Of a stretch of DNA of 64,000 bases, positions 9,994 through 16,706 are shown piece by piece. The stretch covers positions 54,407 through 118,406 of the forward strand of contig CAIQBW010000016.1 of assembly GCA_903870165.1 (NCBI GenBank), in the 5' to 3' direction. The translations under genes and the position numbers were made by a program. How positions within the stretch are numbered: position 1 is the first letter of the stretch; every line of letters starts with the position of its first letter. Source of the stretch: an uncultured Methylophilaceae bacterium. Lineage in GTDB: Bacteria; Pseudomonadota; Gammaproteobacteria; Burkholderiales; Methylophilaceae. A model generated the notes under the pieces. That model ran no database searches. It was not told the origin of the DNA and saw only the letters and a list, made by a program, of their open reading frames with translations.

Positions 9994-10002
9994 TCTTTGG
10001 CC

Positions 10003-10950
10003 ATGTCAGATTTAAACCATCAACTTACCGCAAAAGGCTTCCACGCTTTTTTAGCGCCAGCAAAAATCAATTTATTTTTGCATATCACTGGTCGCCGCGC
10101 TGATGGATACCATCTACTTCAAAGCGTATTTCGCCTCATTAACTTACATGACACTATTTTTCTAAAAGTTCGGAATGACGGTCAAATTCATCGCGTGACC
10201 GAAAATGCGAATGTCAAAGCAGAGCAAGATTTATGTGTAAAAGCTGCAAAACTGTTGCAAGCCCATACGCACTGCTCGTTAGGCGCAGATATTGGACTGA
10301 TTAAAAATATTCCTATGGGGGGCGGCTTGGGGGGCGGTAGCTCAGATGCCGCCACCGTATTAATTGCCCTCAACCACCTTTGGAGTTTGGGTTTAAGTAA
10401 AACATCATTAATGGAATTAGGCTTAAAACTTGGCGCGGATGTTCCTTTTTTTATTTTTGGCGAAAATGGTTGGGTAGAGGGTATAGGCGAAAAAATACAG
10501 CCGATTCAGCTGCCAGCCTCGCACTTTGTGATTGTCACGCCCAAAGTGCATGTTTCAACTGCTGAAATTTTTAGCGCTGAGGAATTGACAAGAAACACGT
10601 TTCCCACGACAATAGCGGCCTTTTCCGAGATGCTGAATTTGAAGCAAATCGGCAAAGAAAAACAAAGTCTAGTGTTTGAATATGAAAATGTAAGTTTTCA
10701 TAACGATCTCGAAGCAGTGGTTTGTCAGAAATATCCGGCAGTGAATGCTTGTCTGAATTGGTTAAATCAATTTACTCAAGCACGAATGAGCGGTTCTGGC
10801 GCGTCCGTTTTTGTCGCAGTTGAAAGTTCAACTGAAGCAAATGACATCGTAAAAGCCCTGCCAAAAGAAATTGCAAACACTGAAATATTTTGTGTTGCAG
10901 CGCTCGGATTACAACAGCATCCGCTGTATAATCTGATTCCTGCACTTTAG
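10003..10950 (+). CDS. ispE: 4-diphosphocytidyl-2-C-methyl-D-erythritol kinase
   Basis: About 315 residues, a GHMP kinase. The opening [22 protein letters not shown] and the ATP-binding [17 protein letters not shown] are diagnostic. A third GHMP motif, [13 protein letters not shown], lies near the C-terminus. It phosphorylates CDP-ME in the MEP isoprenoid pathway. The frame also begins with TTG at 9997, but the ATG at 10003 is the better start. The gene follows lolB by 9 bases and precedes tRNA-Gln. Confidence 0.96.
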   Translation: MSDLNHQLTAKGFHAFLAPAKINLFLHITGRRADGYHLLQSVFRLINLHDTIFLKVRNDGQIHRVTENANVKAEQDLCVKAAKLLQAHTHCSLGADIGLIKNIPMGGGLGGGSSDAATVLIALNHLWSLGLSKTSLMELGLKLGADVPFFIFGENGWVEGIGEKIQPIQLPASHFVIVTPKVHVSTAEIFSAEELTRNTFPTTIAAFSEMLNLKQIGKEKQSLVFEYENVSFHNDLEAVVCQKYPAVNACLNWLNQFTQARMSGSGASVFVAVESSTEANDIVKALPKEIANTEIFCVAALGLQQHPLYNLIPAL

Positions 10951-10962
10951 GTAAAGATCAAA

Positions 10963-11039
10963 TGGGGAGTCGCCAAGCTGGTTAAGGCACCGGATTTTGA
11001 TTCCGGCATGCGAAGGTTCGAATCCTTCTTCCCCAGCCA
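10963..11039 (+). tRNA. tRNA-Gln (anticodon TTG)
   Basis: A full cloverleaf can be folded by hand: acceptor TGGGGAG against TTCCCCA (one G-T), anticodon stem CCGGA/TCCGG around the loop TTTTGAT with anticodon TTG, T-arm GAAGG-TTCGAAT-CCTTC, discriminator G and an encoded CCA at 11037-11039. It decodes CAA (and CAG by wobble). Its 3' half, from the anticodon loop on, is the left copy of the island's direct repeat, so the island integrates here and leaves a complete tRNA. Confidence 0.97.
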
Positions 11040-11044
11040 GTATT
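10994..11044 (+). repeat. Left attachment site (attL) of the tRNA-Gln island, 51-bp direct repeat copy 1
   Basis: Bases 10994-11044 are identical to 19521-19571. The repeat runs from the tRNA-Gln anticodon loop through the encoded CCA and five bases beyond, ending in CAGTATT. A tRNA 3'-end duplication next to a tyrosine integrase is the standard signature of site-specific integration. The exact strand-exchange point inside the repeat cannot be told from this sequence. Confidence 0.95.
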
Positions 11045-11118
11045 TTGTTTTTATAATTCATATGGTTATATGTTTTATGAACAACAAACATCGAAGTAAA
11101 TATCACTAGATTTATCGC

Positions 11119-11140
11119 TCTTACACAATTCTTACACAAT
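11119..11140 (+). repeat. Left tandem 11-bp repeats (putative integrase arm-type sites)
   Basis: Two head-to-tail copies of TCTTACACAAT at 11119-11129 and 11130-11140, 75 bases inside attL and just before the integrase start codon. The same unit occurs three times in tandem in the same orientation near the other end (19339-19370). Placement at both ends of an integrase-bearing island suggests binding sites for the integrase N-terminal domain. Because they overlap the integrase leader, binding could also repress the gene. Function is inference. Confidence 0.75.
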
Positions 11141-11151
11141 AGGATTGTTTA

Positions 11152-12177
11152 ATGGCCTCCATCACCCGCAGAAAATCAGGCTTCCAAGCCCAAGTTAGAC
11201 ACAAGGGCTACCCCACTACTTCCAAAATATTCCCTACCAAAAAAGAAGCACTCGTATGGGCTAGGTATATTGAGTCCGAAATGGATAGAGGTATTTTTAT
11301 TTCCAGAAAAGAAGCAGACTCAACAACCCTAGCTGAAGCACTAGAACGTTACAGGCTCGAAATAACGCCCAAAAAGAAAGGAGCTGATAGAGAACATTAC
11401 AAAATCAATTCGTGGCTTTCTAGGCCCCTTGCTAAGCATTTCCTGAGCAACATTAGAGGGGTTGATGTTGCCAAGTATCGTGATGCTAGATTAAAAGTTG
11501 CGTCTGCTGCGACCGTTAGAATTGAACTCGCACTACTATCACACCTTTACACGATAGCGATTAAAGAATGGGGAATGGAGGGGCTTAGTAATCCAGTGAG
11601 TTTAGTTTGCTTTCCAAAACCGCCAAAAGGCAGGTCAAGAAGAGTTAGCGTTGAGCCAACTTCAAAACTAAATGAAATTGAAACACTCATTTCATCCACC
11701 AAATCCAAAGAATTACCAACTATCATTCGGCTTGCTATCGAAACAGCAATGAGGTTGGGTGAAATTGTCAGTCTAAAATGGAGTCAGGTAGATATTGAAC
11801 ACAGACTTGTTTCACTGAGTGACACTAAAAATGGCACCTCACGCTTTGTGCCACTTACATCAAAAGCCATTGAGATTATCTCTAGCCTCCCAAAAACCAA
11901 TGAGCGTTTGTTTTCAATTAATTCTAAGTCGGTAACTCTTACTTTTATTCGTGTTAGAAATGCTGCAAGGAAAAAATATGAATCATCGGGTGGCACAGAC
12001 CCAAACTTCTTAAAAGACATCCATTTCCATGATTTAAGACATGAAGCCATTACAAGGTTATTTGAGAAAGGTTTTAACGTGATGGAAGTGGGGAGTATCA
12101 GCGGTCATAAAACCTTGCAGATGCTACAACGCTATACCCATTTAAGAGCAGAGAACTTTCTTGAGAGACTTGGCTAA
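11152..12177 (+). CDS. Tyrosine-family site-specific integrase
   Basis: 341 residues. The catalytic set of a tyrosine recombinase is present: Arg201 in TAMRLGEI, HDLRHEA (His293, Arg296), His319 in SGHKTLQ and the nucleophile Tyr328 in LQRYTHL. The N-terminal part has a short arm-binding-like segment (SGFQAQVRHKGYPTTSKIF) as in integrases of tRNA-targeted islands, followed by a SAM-like core-binding domain. It lies 107 bases from attL with an AGGA ribosome site. It should catalyse integration and excision between the 51-bp repeats. It appears complete and intact. Confidence 0.95.
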   Translation: MASITRRKSGFQAQVRHKGYPTTSKIFPTKKEALVWARYIESEMDRGIFISRKEADSTTLAEALERYRLEITPKKKGADREHYKINSWLSRPLAKHFLSNIRGVDVAKYRDARLKVASAATVRIELALLSHLYTIAIKEWGMEGLSNPVSLVCFPKPPKGRSRRVSVEPTSKLNEIETLISSTKSKELPTIIRLAIETAMRLGEIVSLKWSQVDIEHRLVSLSDTKNGTSRFVPLTSKAIEIISSLPKTNERLFSINSKSVTLTFIRVRNAARKKYESSGGTDPNFLKDIHFHDLRHEAITRLFEKGFNVMEVGSISGHKTLQMLQRYTHLRAENFLERLG

Positions 12178-12228
12178 CAAAAGTTATGCTTTTCTATAAA
12201 ATACAATTAATTTAAAGGATTCTAATTG

Positions 12229-12495
12229 ATGCTTAACTTTGTGCTTTCTTCCATTGCTTTTTCATTGGCTATCTACGGATTTGACAATTATTTCAAAGCA
12301 AAGTCAGTCACGAAGACAGATAAACATAAATTCCTAGTGTTTGTATTAGCCACACTGATTTCAATAGGCGTTGGTTATCTTGTCGATATTGTTGACGGAG
12401 ATTTTTATCTGCCCAAGAAAGATATTGCACTGGTTGATGTAATAAAAAGTGGAGACCCTTTACTGATAGCTAAGACCATATTAGGCATTAATTAA
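12229..12495 (+). CDS. Small membrane protein of unknown function
   Basis: 88 residues from the ATG at 12229, with AAGGAT as ribosome site. Two membrane segments are predicted by eye (about residues 3-20 and 38-57), separated by a basic loop KAKSVTKTDKHK. The C-terminal tail is polar. I do not recognise the family. It follows the integrase by about 50 bases in the same direction and could be transcribed with it. It does not look like an excisionase, which would be a small basic helix-turn-helix protein. Confidence 0.65.
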   Translation: MLNFVLSSIAFSLAIYGFDNYFKAKSVTKTDKHKFLVFVLATLISIGVGYLVDIVDGDFYLPKKDIALVDVIKSGDPLLIAKTILGIN

Positions 12496-12576
12496 CCCCC
12501 GTCTAAAGTTAGGAAGCGCTGTAGAAGCGATTTAAATTTAATGGTTGATGCAAGGTGATGGATTGTAAAAGATGGC

Positions 12577-12609
12577 GTGTTATAGATGCATAATGTGTGC
12601 CTATAACAC
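12577..12609. promoter_or_regulatory. Inverted repeat upstream of the replication-protein candidate
   Basis: GTGTTATAG at 12577-12585 is followed after 15 bases by its exact complement CTATAACAC at 12601-12609, in the 236-base non-coding stretch between the small membrane protein and the gene starting at 12732. It could be an operator, a transcript hairpin or part of an origin. There is no U-tract, so a terminator is unlikely. Confidence 0.45.
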
Positions 12610-12731
12610 CATTTAAACGTTAAATAGCAACATCTTTAGTTTATGATTTGGTGCTAAATGCTAACTATATGCATCAATGAGTTGTAAGAGCATAATTGTT
12701 AACATAAATGGCTCATCCTAGGAGTGCTTTC

Positions 12732-14147
12732 ATGCCTGAGTTTGCAGATGAAGATGAGTTAATTAATGATTTGGAGAATGAGTTCGACTATGAGCATTCC
12801 AGAGCTTTTTATCTTTATCTCATTTCAAAGAACAGGGATTTGCTCGATGCTTGCAATGTCATTATGGCGGAGTGTTATTCTCCTATCGAGCTAAGAACTA
12901 GAAGACTGAAAGAAGCCGCTCGTAAAGTCATCAGAAGAATCGTCATCGCACTTTATAAAGAATGGGAAAATGACCCCACTAGGTTTCTTAGCATTTCACT
13001 GAATAATAATGATTGGTCTATTAGTGGTAGGTATGGAAAGTTAGGGCTTTCTGCCCTGCAGTTGAGGCGAGCTATTAACAAATTAAATGATAATGGTTTC
13101 ATTCACTTCCACCGAGCTTCGCTACAACATAATCCTGAAGGCAGAAGACAAAGTAGGATTGTTGCTTTACCAAAGCTCATTCAAACCATCCATCAGGAGA
13201 ATGAAGCTTCCAGCAATATCCAGAATCGAATTAAGGAAGACCCTATGCGGTTTGAGGTTCAACTGAATAGACCTAGAATCATTCTTAAAGATGAAAATAA
13301 GCAGATAGTTAAATCTAAAAGAACACCTGTTGATGTTGTGCAAAGTGAAAGGCTACTTGAACGGTACCAAGCACTTCTTGATGCAACTGAAATCATCAAT
13401 CCTGAGACAGGTATATTGCTAACTCCTTATGATAAATTCCAATACCGAGTGTTTAGCAATAGCTCATTTAAATACAATGGCCGAGTCCATGGAGGGTTTT
13501 GGCAGACTATCAATAAAGAATTTAGACCTCAGATATTGCTAGACGGGGTGCAGACTATTGAAAGAGATATTAAAGCGACCTTCCCTGTAATTATTTACCA
13601 TGCATTAGGTATCGATTACTGGCAGCAATTCAATGATGTTCCTGAGTCCGAGCACTACAAAACAGACCCATATTATTTAGAGGGGTACACCGATAGACCT
13701 GGTTATGAAAAAGCATTTCGTGGTGCACTCAAGGTCGTATTTAACTCCGCTATCAATACTAACAATTCAGGCAAGCATCTTGGCTGGTTAACCAGAATAG
13801 TTAGAGACGAGTATTTACCTCTTCTGCTGGCAAGGACACCTCCAGCAATCACTGCAGAAATGGCAGCAGTTGTTAGCCGTGAAGCTCCTGTGTTTATCAA
13901 GAAGTTTATTCGTGAAAGACATCCACTTCTCAAGGATTATTTGTTCTATGCACCTAACGGCTTGCAGGCAATGAACATGGAAAGTAAAGTTGTACTAAAA
14001 GTGATAGAAGAATTTGTTAGAGTAAGCAAACCTATCCTTACGGTATTTGATAGTTTTATCGTTAAAGCAGAAGATGATAATTTCTTAAAAGAAACCATTG
14101 TAAATTGCTATTGGAAAATTATGGGCTTTGCCCCTGCTTTTGGTTAA
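12732..14147 (+). CDS. Candidate replication protein: winged-helix-like N-terminus and PolA-like palm motifs
   Basis: 471 residues from the ATG at 12732, chosen because AGGAG lies 7 bases before it; an ATG at 12708 has no such site. I do not recognise a named family. Residues about 105-130 (LSALQLRRAINKLNDNGFIH) look like a winged-helix motif. In the C-terminal half three blocks resemble the family A polymerase palm: IERDIKATFP (Asp279) like motif A; AFRGALKVVFNSAIN (Arg330, Lys334, Asn338) like motif B; and TVFDSFIV (Asp440) like the HDE/HDS motif C. The segment YNGRVHGGFWQTI before motif A is like that in unnamed polymerase-like proteins of mobile elements. The assignment is inference from motif order. 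Its place between integrase and XRE regulator suits island replication. Confidence 0.55.
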   Translation: MPEFADEDELINDLENEFDYEHSRAFYLYLISKNRDLLDACNVIMAECYSPIELRTRRLKEAARKVIRRIVIALYKEWENDPTRFLSISLNNNDWSISGRYGKLGLSALQLRRAINKLNDNGFIHFHRASLQHNPEGRRQSRIVALPKLIQTIHQENEASSNIQNRIKEDPMRFEVQLNRPRIILKDENKQIVKSKRTPVDVVQSERLLERYQALLDATEIINPETGILLTPYDKFQYRVFSNSSFKYNGRVHGGFWQTINKEFRPQILLDGVQTIERDIKATFPVIIYHALGIDYWQQFNDVPESEHYKTDPYYLEGYTDRPGYEKAFRGALKVVFNSAINTNNSGKHLGWLTRIVRDEYLPLLLARTPPAITAEMAAVVSREAPVFIKKFIRERHPLLKDYLFYAPNGLQAMNMESKVVLKVIEEFVRVSKPILTVFDSFIVKAEDDNFLKETIVNCYWKIMGFAPAFG

Positions 14148-14425
14148 CAGACTTTATCTATTGTCTTACTATTTATTACTCTACTATCTATACATGTAAT
14201 ATCTATTAGTAACTAAATAAATAGGTATAGAAGTTACAATACCAAGAAGAATAATCCTAAATATCCTTCTGTAAGCCAATAGAGTCAATAGTTACAGAGA
14301 GATATAACTTTTTTATTAAGAGGCAAAGGACTTTTTTCTTGTACACAAAAGTGTATCTATCACCTAGACGTGAGGTACACATCATACAATCAAATCAATA
14401 AATTAATTTCTATGAATTGTGTAGA
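14148..14425. other. AT-rich non-coding region with inverted repeats between convergent genes
   Basis: This 278-base gap lies between the 3' ends of the replication-protein candidate and the XRE gene. It contains several TATCTAT-like words and, at about 14341-14380, nested inverted repeats: GTACAC-AAAA-GTGTAT, then TCAC-CTAGAC-GTGA flanked by GTGTA and TACAC. It could hold a bidirectional terminator or a replication origin. No gene is visible. Confidence 0.4.
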
Positions 14426-14668
14426 TTAATCCAAACTAGTCAAAAGCTCACTAAGCTTTACACCCAACGCATTGGCAATCTTAATCAAATTAATAATTGC
14501 CACATTATGTTCACCTCTTTCAATTCCACCAAGATAAGACCTATCAACTCCAGCTTCATATGCCAAGGCTTCCTGAGCCATTCCCTTATTGATTCTTTCA
14601 GCTCGAATAGCTTTTCCTAATGCCAAAAGGGCTGGAGCTCCTGAAAGAGATGGTGATGGTTTTGCCAT
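14426..14668 (-). CDS. XRE-family helix-turn-helix transcriptional regulator
   Basis: 80 residues, almost all one Cro/C1-type domain: LGKAIRAERINKGMAQEALA, then YEAGVDRSYLGGIERGEHN as the recognition helix region and IINLIKIANALGVKLSELL. Island-borne XRE repressors typically control integration or cargo genes. It is divergent from the lipoprotein gene at 14776; a sigma-70-like promoter for that gene lies in the gap and carries two GGATAT-containing words, so local repression is plausible. The family call is secure, the targets inferred. Confidence 0.9.
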   Translation of the reverse strand: MAKPSPSLSGAPALLALGKAIRAERINKGMAQEALAYEAGVDRSYLGGIERGEHNVAIINLIKIANALGVKLSELLTSLD

Positions 14669-14685
14669 CCCCGAATATTGTTAAA

Positions 14686-14717
14686 TTGACGGATATATTT
14701 CCACTGGATATGATACC
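14686..14717 (+). promoter_or_regulatory. Sigma-70-like promoter with possible XRE operator
   Basis: TTGACG at 14686-14691 and TATGAT at 14709-14714 are separated by 17 bases, close to consensus. Two related words, GGATATATTTCC (14691-14702) and GGATATGATACC (14706-14717), overlap it at a 15-base spacing. This reads toward the lipoprotein gene at 14776 and lies in the divergent gap beside the XRE gene, so it may be the regulator's operator. This is inference from sequence match. Confidence 0.6.
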
Positions 14718-14775
14718 CAATAGCAGTTAAAGAAATAATAAATCCACATAAGACAAACAATTCTATAGGGGGGTA

Positions 14776-15137
14776 ATGATGAATAAAAAGATAATATGTT
14801 TAGGCTTAACCATATTATTGAGTGGGTGTGTCACTTGGTATAAGCCAGGTGCGACAAAGCAAGACTTTGAGGTAGATAAAGCAACTGCATATATCAATCT
14901 TCTATGAATGTCCCACCAGCTGTTAGGCAAGTACAGATTGCTCCTGCCAGAAGAAATCCAACTTATACGAATTGCAATGGCAATAGTAGCGGTAATTACA
15001 CTTCTTATGACTGCACATCAACAGGCGGGGATTATGTCCCACCAGTCAATATAAATGTTGATTATAATCAAGGGGCAAGAAATGCAGCCTTTCAGTCATG
15101 TATGTTTTCTAATGGATGGTCTACACAAAAACCATGA
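14776..15137 (+). pseudogene. Small lipoprotein gene split by a frameshift
   Basis: From ATG at 14776 (or 14779), behind a strong AGGGGGG ribosome site, the frame encodes a lipoprotein signal (ILLSGC) and VTWYKPGATKQDFEVDKAT, then ends at TGA 14905-14907. A second frame, read from about 14886 and entered by a -1 shift, continues with Cys-Ile-Tyr-Gln and runs to 15137 (PPAVRQVQIAPARRNPTYTN...). Small lipoproteins with the KPGAT-(x)-(x)-DF-(x)n-C pattern are common, and the Cys restored by the shift is where such families have one. I therefore read it as one gene broken by a one-base change near 14884. A programmed frameshift or a sequencing error is possible. Confidence 0.65.
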
Positions 15138-15574
15138 AAATGAAAAAACTGGTATTTTGTATAGTAATTTTATTAAGCCTCTCGAGTTGCACGAGTTCAA
15201 CCCCTATAGTTAAAACTGACAAGTCAGATGAGTATGTTGTTGTAGCAAGGCACATGGCTTCAGTTTTCTCGAGTTTAGAAGAGGCACAAAAAGAAGCAGA
15301 GTCTAGAGCTATGGCATACTGCTTGGGTATGGGTAAAGTTTATGTTAAGAAATTTGCAATTGACCGTCCGATGGCGATTGGCCAAGTCCCAGAGTCTAGT
15401 CTATATTTTGCTTGTTCAGCCAAGGACGATATTCAAATAACTTCTGAAACAAAATCTGAAAGCTCATCTTCAACAAGAAAGAAAATAGAAGAACTTCATG
15501 AAATGTTAATCAATGGATTAATAACACAGGAAGAATATAAGATTAAAAAAGATGAGTTACTTAAAAACATGTAA
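15134..15574 (+). CDS. Lipoprotein with C-terminal SHOCT-like motif
   Basis: 146 residues from ATG at 15134, which overlaps the previous stop as ATGA and suggests translational coupling. The lipoprotein signal is LVFCIVILLSLSSC. The middle is unfamiliar, with EEAQKEAESRAMAYCLGMG. The C-terminus EELHEMLINGLITQEEYKIK fits the SHOCT motif, a short helical hairpin found at the end of many otherwise unrelated proteins and thought to mediate oligomerisation. Lipidated and probably in the outer membrane or periplasm. Role unknown. Confidence 0.75.
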   Translation: MKMKKLVFCIVILLSLSSCTSSTPIVKTDKSDEYVVVARHMASVFSSLEEAQKEAESRAMAYCLGMGKVYVKKFAIDRPMAIGQVPESSLYFACSAKDDIQITSETKSESSSSTRKKIEELHEMLINGLITQEEYKIKKDELLKNM

Positions 15575-15596
15575 CAAAACTTCTTAAAACAAAATT

Positions 15597-15770
15597 ATGA
15601 GAATACTTTATACTTTTTTTGTGGTATTGCTTTTTGTTCAAACAGCACAAGCTGATAGTGAACTAAATTTATTAAAAAATAGAACACCACCTAAAAACAT
15701 ATATTATAAAGGTGGAGAGTTTCCCCTCCCCAGCCCCTAAAATTAATGGTAACTTATTTAAGAGGATAAT
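15597..15770 (+). CDS. Small putative secreted peptide whose 3' end lies in a repeat module
   Basis: 57 codons from ATG at 15597. Residues 1-20 form a signal peptide (FFVVLLFVQTAQA), then a short polar tail SELNLLKNRTPPKN. The last 30 or so codons fall in copy 1 of the repeated intergenic module, so the gene may be a remnant of a longer secreted protein truncated by recombination at the module. No ribosome site is obvious. Coding status is uncertain. Confidence 0.4.
15668..15748. repeat. Intergenic module, copy 1 (diverged)
   Basis: An 80-base stretch aligning to copies at 16565-16640 and 18657-18733: an A-rich start with AAAAATAGAACA, a middle with AAAGGTGGAGAG and a pyrimidine run TTTCCCCTCCCC, ending CCCCTAAAATTAAT. 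It is the most diverged of the three good copies. The purine and pyrimidine blocks can pair into a hairpin. It lies 40 bases upstream of the outer membrane protein gene. Confidence 0.65.
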
Positions 15771-15787
15771 GAACTTAAGGTTTGAGG

Positions 15788-16504
15788 ATGAAAAAAATCA
15801 TATTTGCTTTGCTTCTGACTTCTACAACATTTACATTTGCTGGCGAGCCTGTTGATTGGAGTGGATTCTACGGCTCACTTCTAATTGGGCGGGACTGGGC
15901 TCACGTAACAGAAGGCGCTACCAGTGCAATCTATAACAATAGTGAAAACGAAGGTGAGATTTTTGGACCTAGGTCACCATATTCATTGGGTGCATGGAAT
16001 GGCGGCATAAAACTAGGATATAACAAGCAGATTAGTAATATTCTTCTAGGATTTGAGATCGGTGGGAATTGGCAAAACAGTAAAGGCGGAATAAAAGTCA
16101 ATTTTGGTAATGATGTAGCTCCGCCCTCTGTAGAAACTAAAATCAAAAATTTTGAAACTATTACGCCTCGTCTGGGATATATTTTTGATGAAACCACATT
16201 GATATACGGAACTGCTGGTTTAGCTTTTGCTCAAGTGAAAAGAATACTTAATGATGATCAAGGTTGGTTTGATATGGCATATTCAAGCAAAACCCTTAAA
16301 GGCTATGAAATTGGTTTCGGTTTAGAGCATAAATTAGATAATAAATGGGCAATCAGAGGTAATTATGAATATCTAAATTTTGGGAATAATAATTTTACTT
16401 ACAACACTTGTTATGAAGTATGTCCATATGTTCTGTTATCTCTGAAACAGAACAACTCTATTTACTTCTCAAATCTATCTTTAGGTGTGACGTACTCGTT
16501 TTAG
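15788..16504 (+). CDS. Outer membrane beta-barrel protein (opacity/Omp25-like)
   Basis: 238 residues from ATG at 15788 behind TTGAGG. A signal peptide (KKIIFALLLTSTTFTFA) precedes DWSGFYGSLLIG, the typical start of small eight-stranded Omp25/Opa/OmpA-like barrels, and the protein closes with LSLGVTYSF, a C-terminal Phe as required for BAM-mediated insertion. Alternating strands such as TITPRLGYIFDETTLIYGTA and YEIGFGLEHKLDNKWAIRG are visible. It is an envelope cargo gene of the island, flanked by repeat-module copies on both sides. Ligand or role unknown. Confidence 0.85.
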   Translation: MKKIIFALLLTSTTFTFAGEPVDWSGFYGSLLIGRDWAHVTEGATSAIYNNSENEGEIFGPRSPYSLGAWNGGIKLGYNKQISNILLGFEIGGNWQNSKGGIKVNFGNDVAPPSVETKIKNFETITPRLGYIFDETTLIYGTAGLAFAQVKRILNDDQGWFDMAYSSKTLKGYEIGFGLEHKLDNKWAIRGNYEYLNFGNNNFTYNTCYEVCPYVLLSLKQNNSIYFSNLSLGVTYSF

Positions 16505-16525
16505 TAACATTTGAAAGTATAGTAT

Positions 16526-16554
16526 TTAGCCCACCTAAGACGTGAGATTTTTAC
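16526..16554 (+). terminator. Hairpin with T-run after the barrel gene
   Basis: GCCCAC-CTAAGA-CGTGAG is followed by ATTTTT. The stem is short with one mismatch, so it is a weak rho-independent terminator. The word CACCTAAGACGTGAG is nearly repeated at 14361-14375, which suggests a shared island element and not only a terminator. Confidence 0.4.
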
Positions 16555-16564
16555 GTGATAAAAC

Positions 16565-16640
16565 TATATAAAAATAGAACAGCCCTTAACTACAAGTAAT
16601 GAAGGTAAGGAATTTTCCCCTCACACCACCTAAAATTAAT
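16565..16640. repeat. Intergenic module, copy 2
   Basis: The first 31 bases (16565-16595) are identical to 18657-18687. The rest aligns with small gaps: AAGGTAAGGAA, TTTTCCCCTCACACC and CCTAAAATTAAT. It lies between the barrel gene and the autotransporter gene. The purine and pyrimidine blocks could form an imperfect hairpin. Confidence 0.8.
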
Positions 16641-16706
16641 ACTGATTTGTCAGTAGAAAACTATAAAGTCAGGGTATATTGTTACTTTAACAAGACCTGG
16701 GTATTT

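Noticed and set aside
10909..11139. 76-codon minus-strand frame across tRNA-Gln
   Set aside because: It is the antisense of the tRNA ([15 protein letters not shown] translation), a well-known spurious call.
11119..11140. CRISPR repeats
   Set aside because: The 11-base units are directly tandem without spacers, and no cas gene is present.
11152..14147. Prophage
   Set aside because: No capsid, portal, terminase, tail or lysis gene is seen in the 8.5 kb, only integrase, regulator, a replication candidate and envelope genes.
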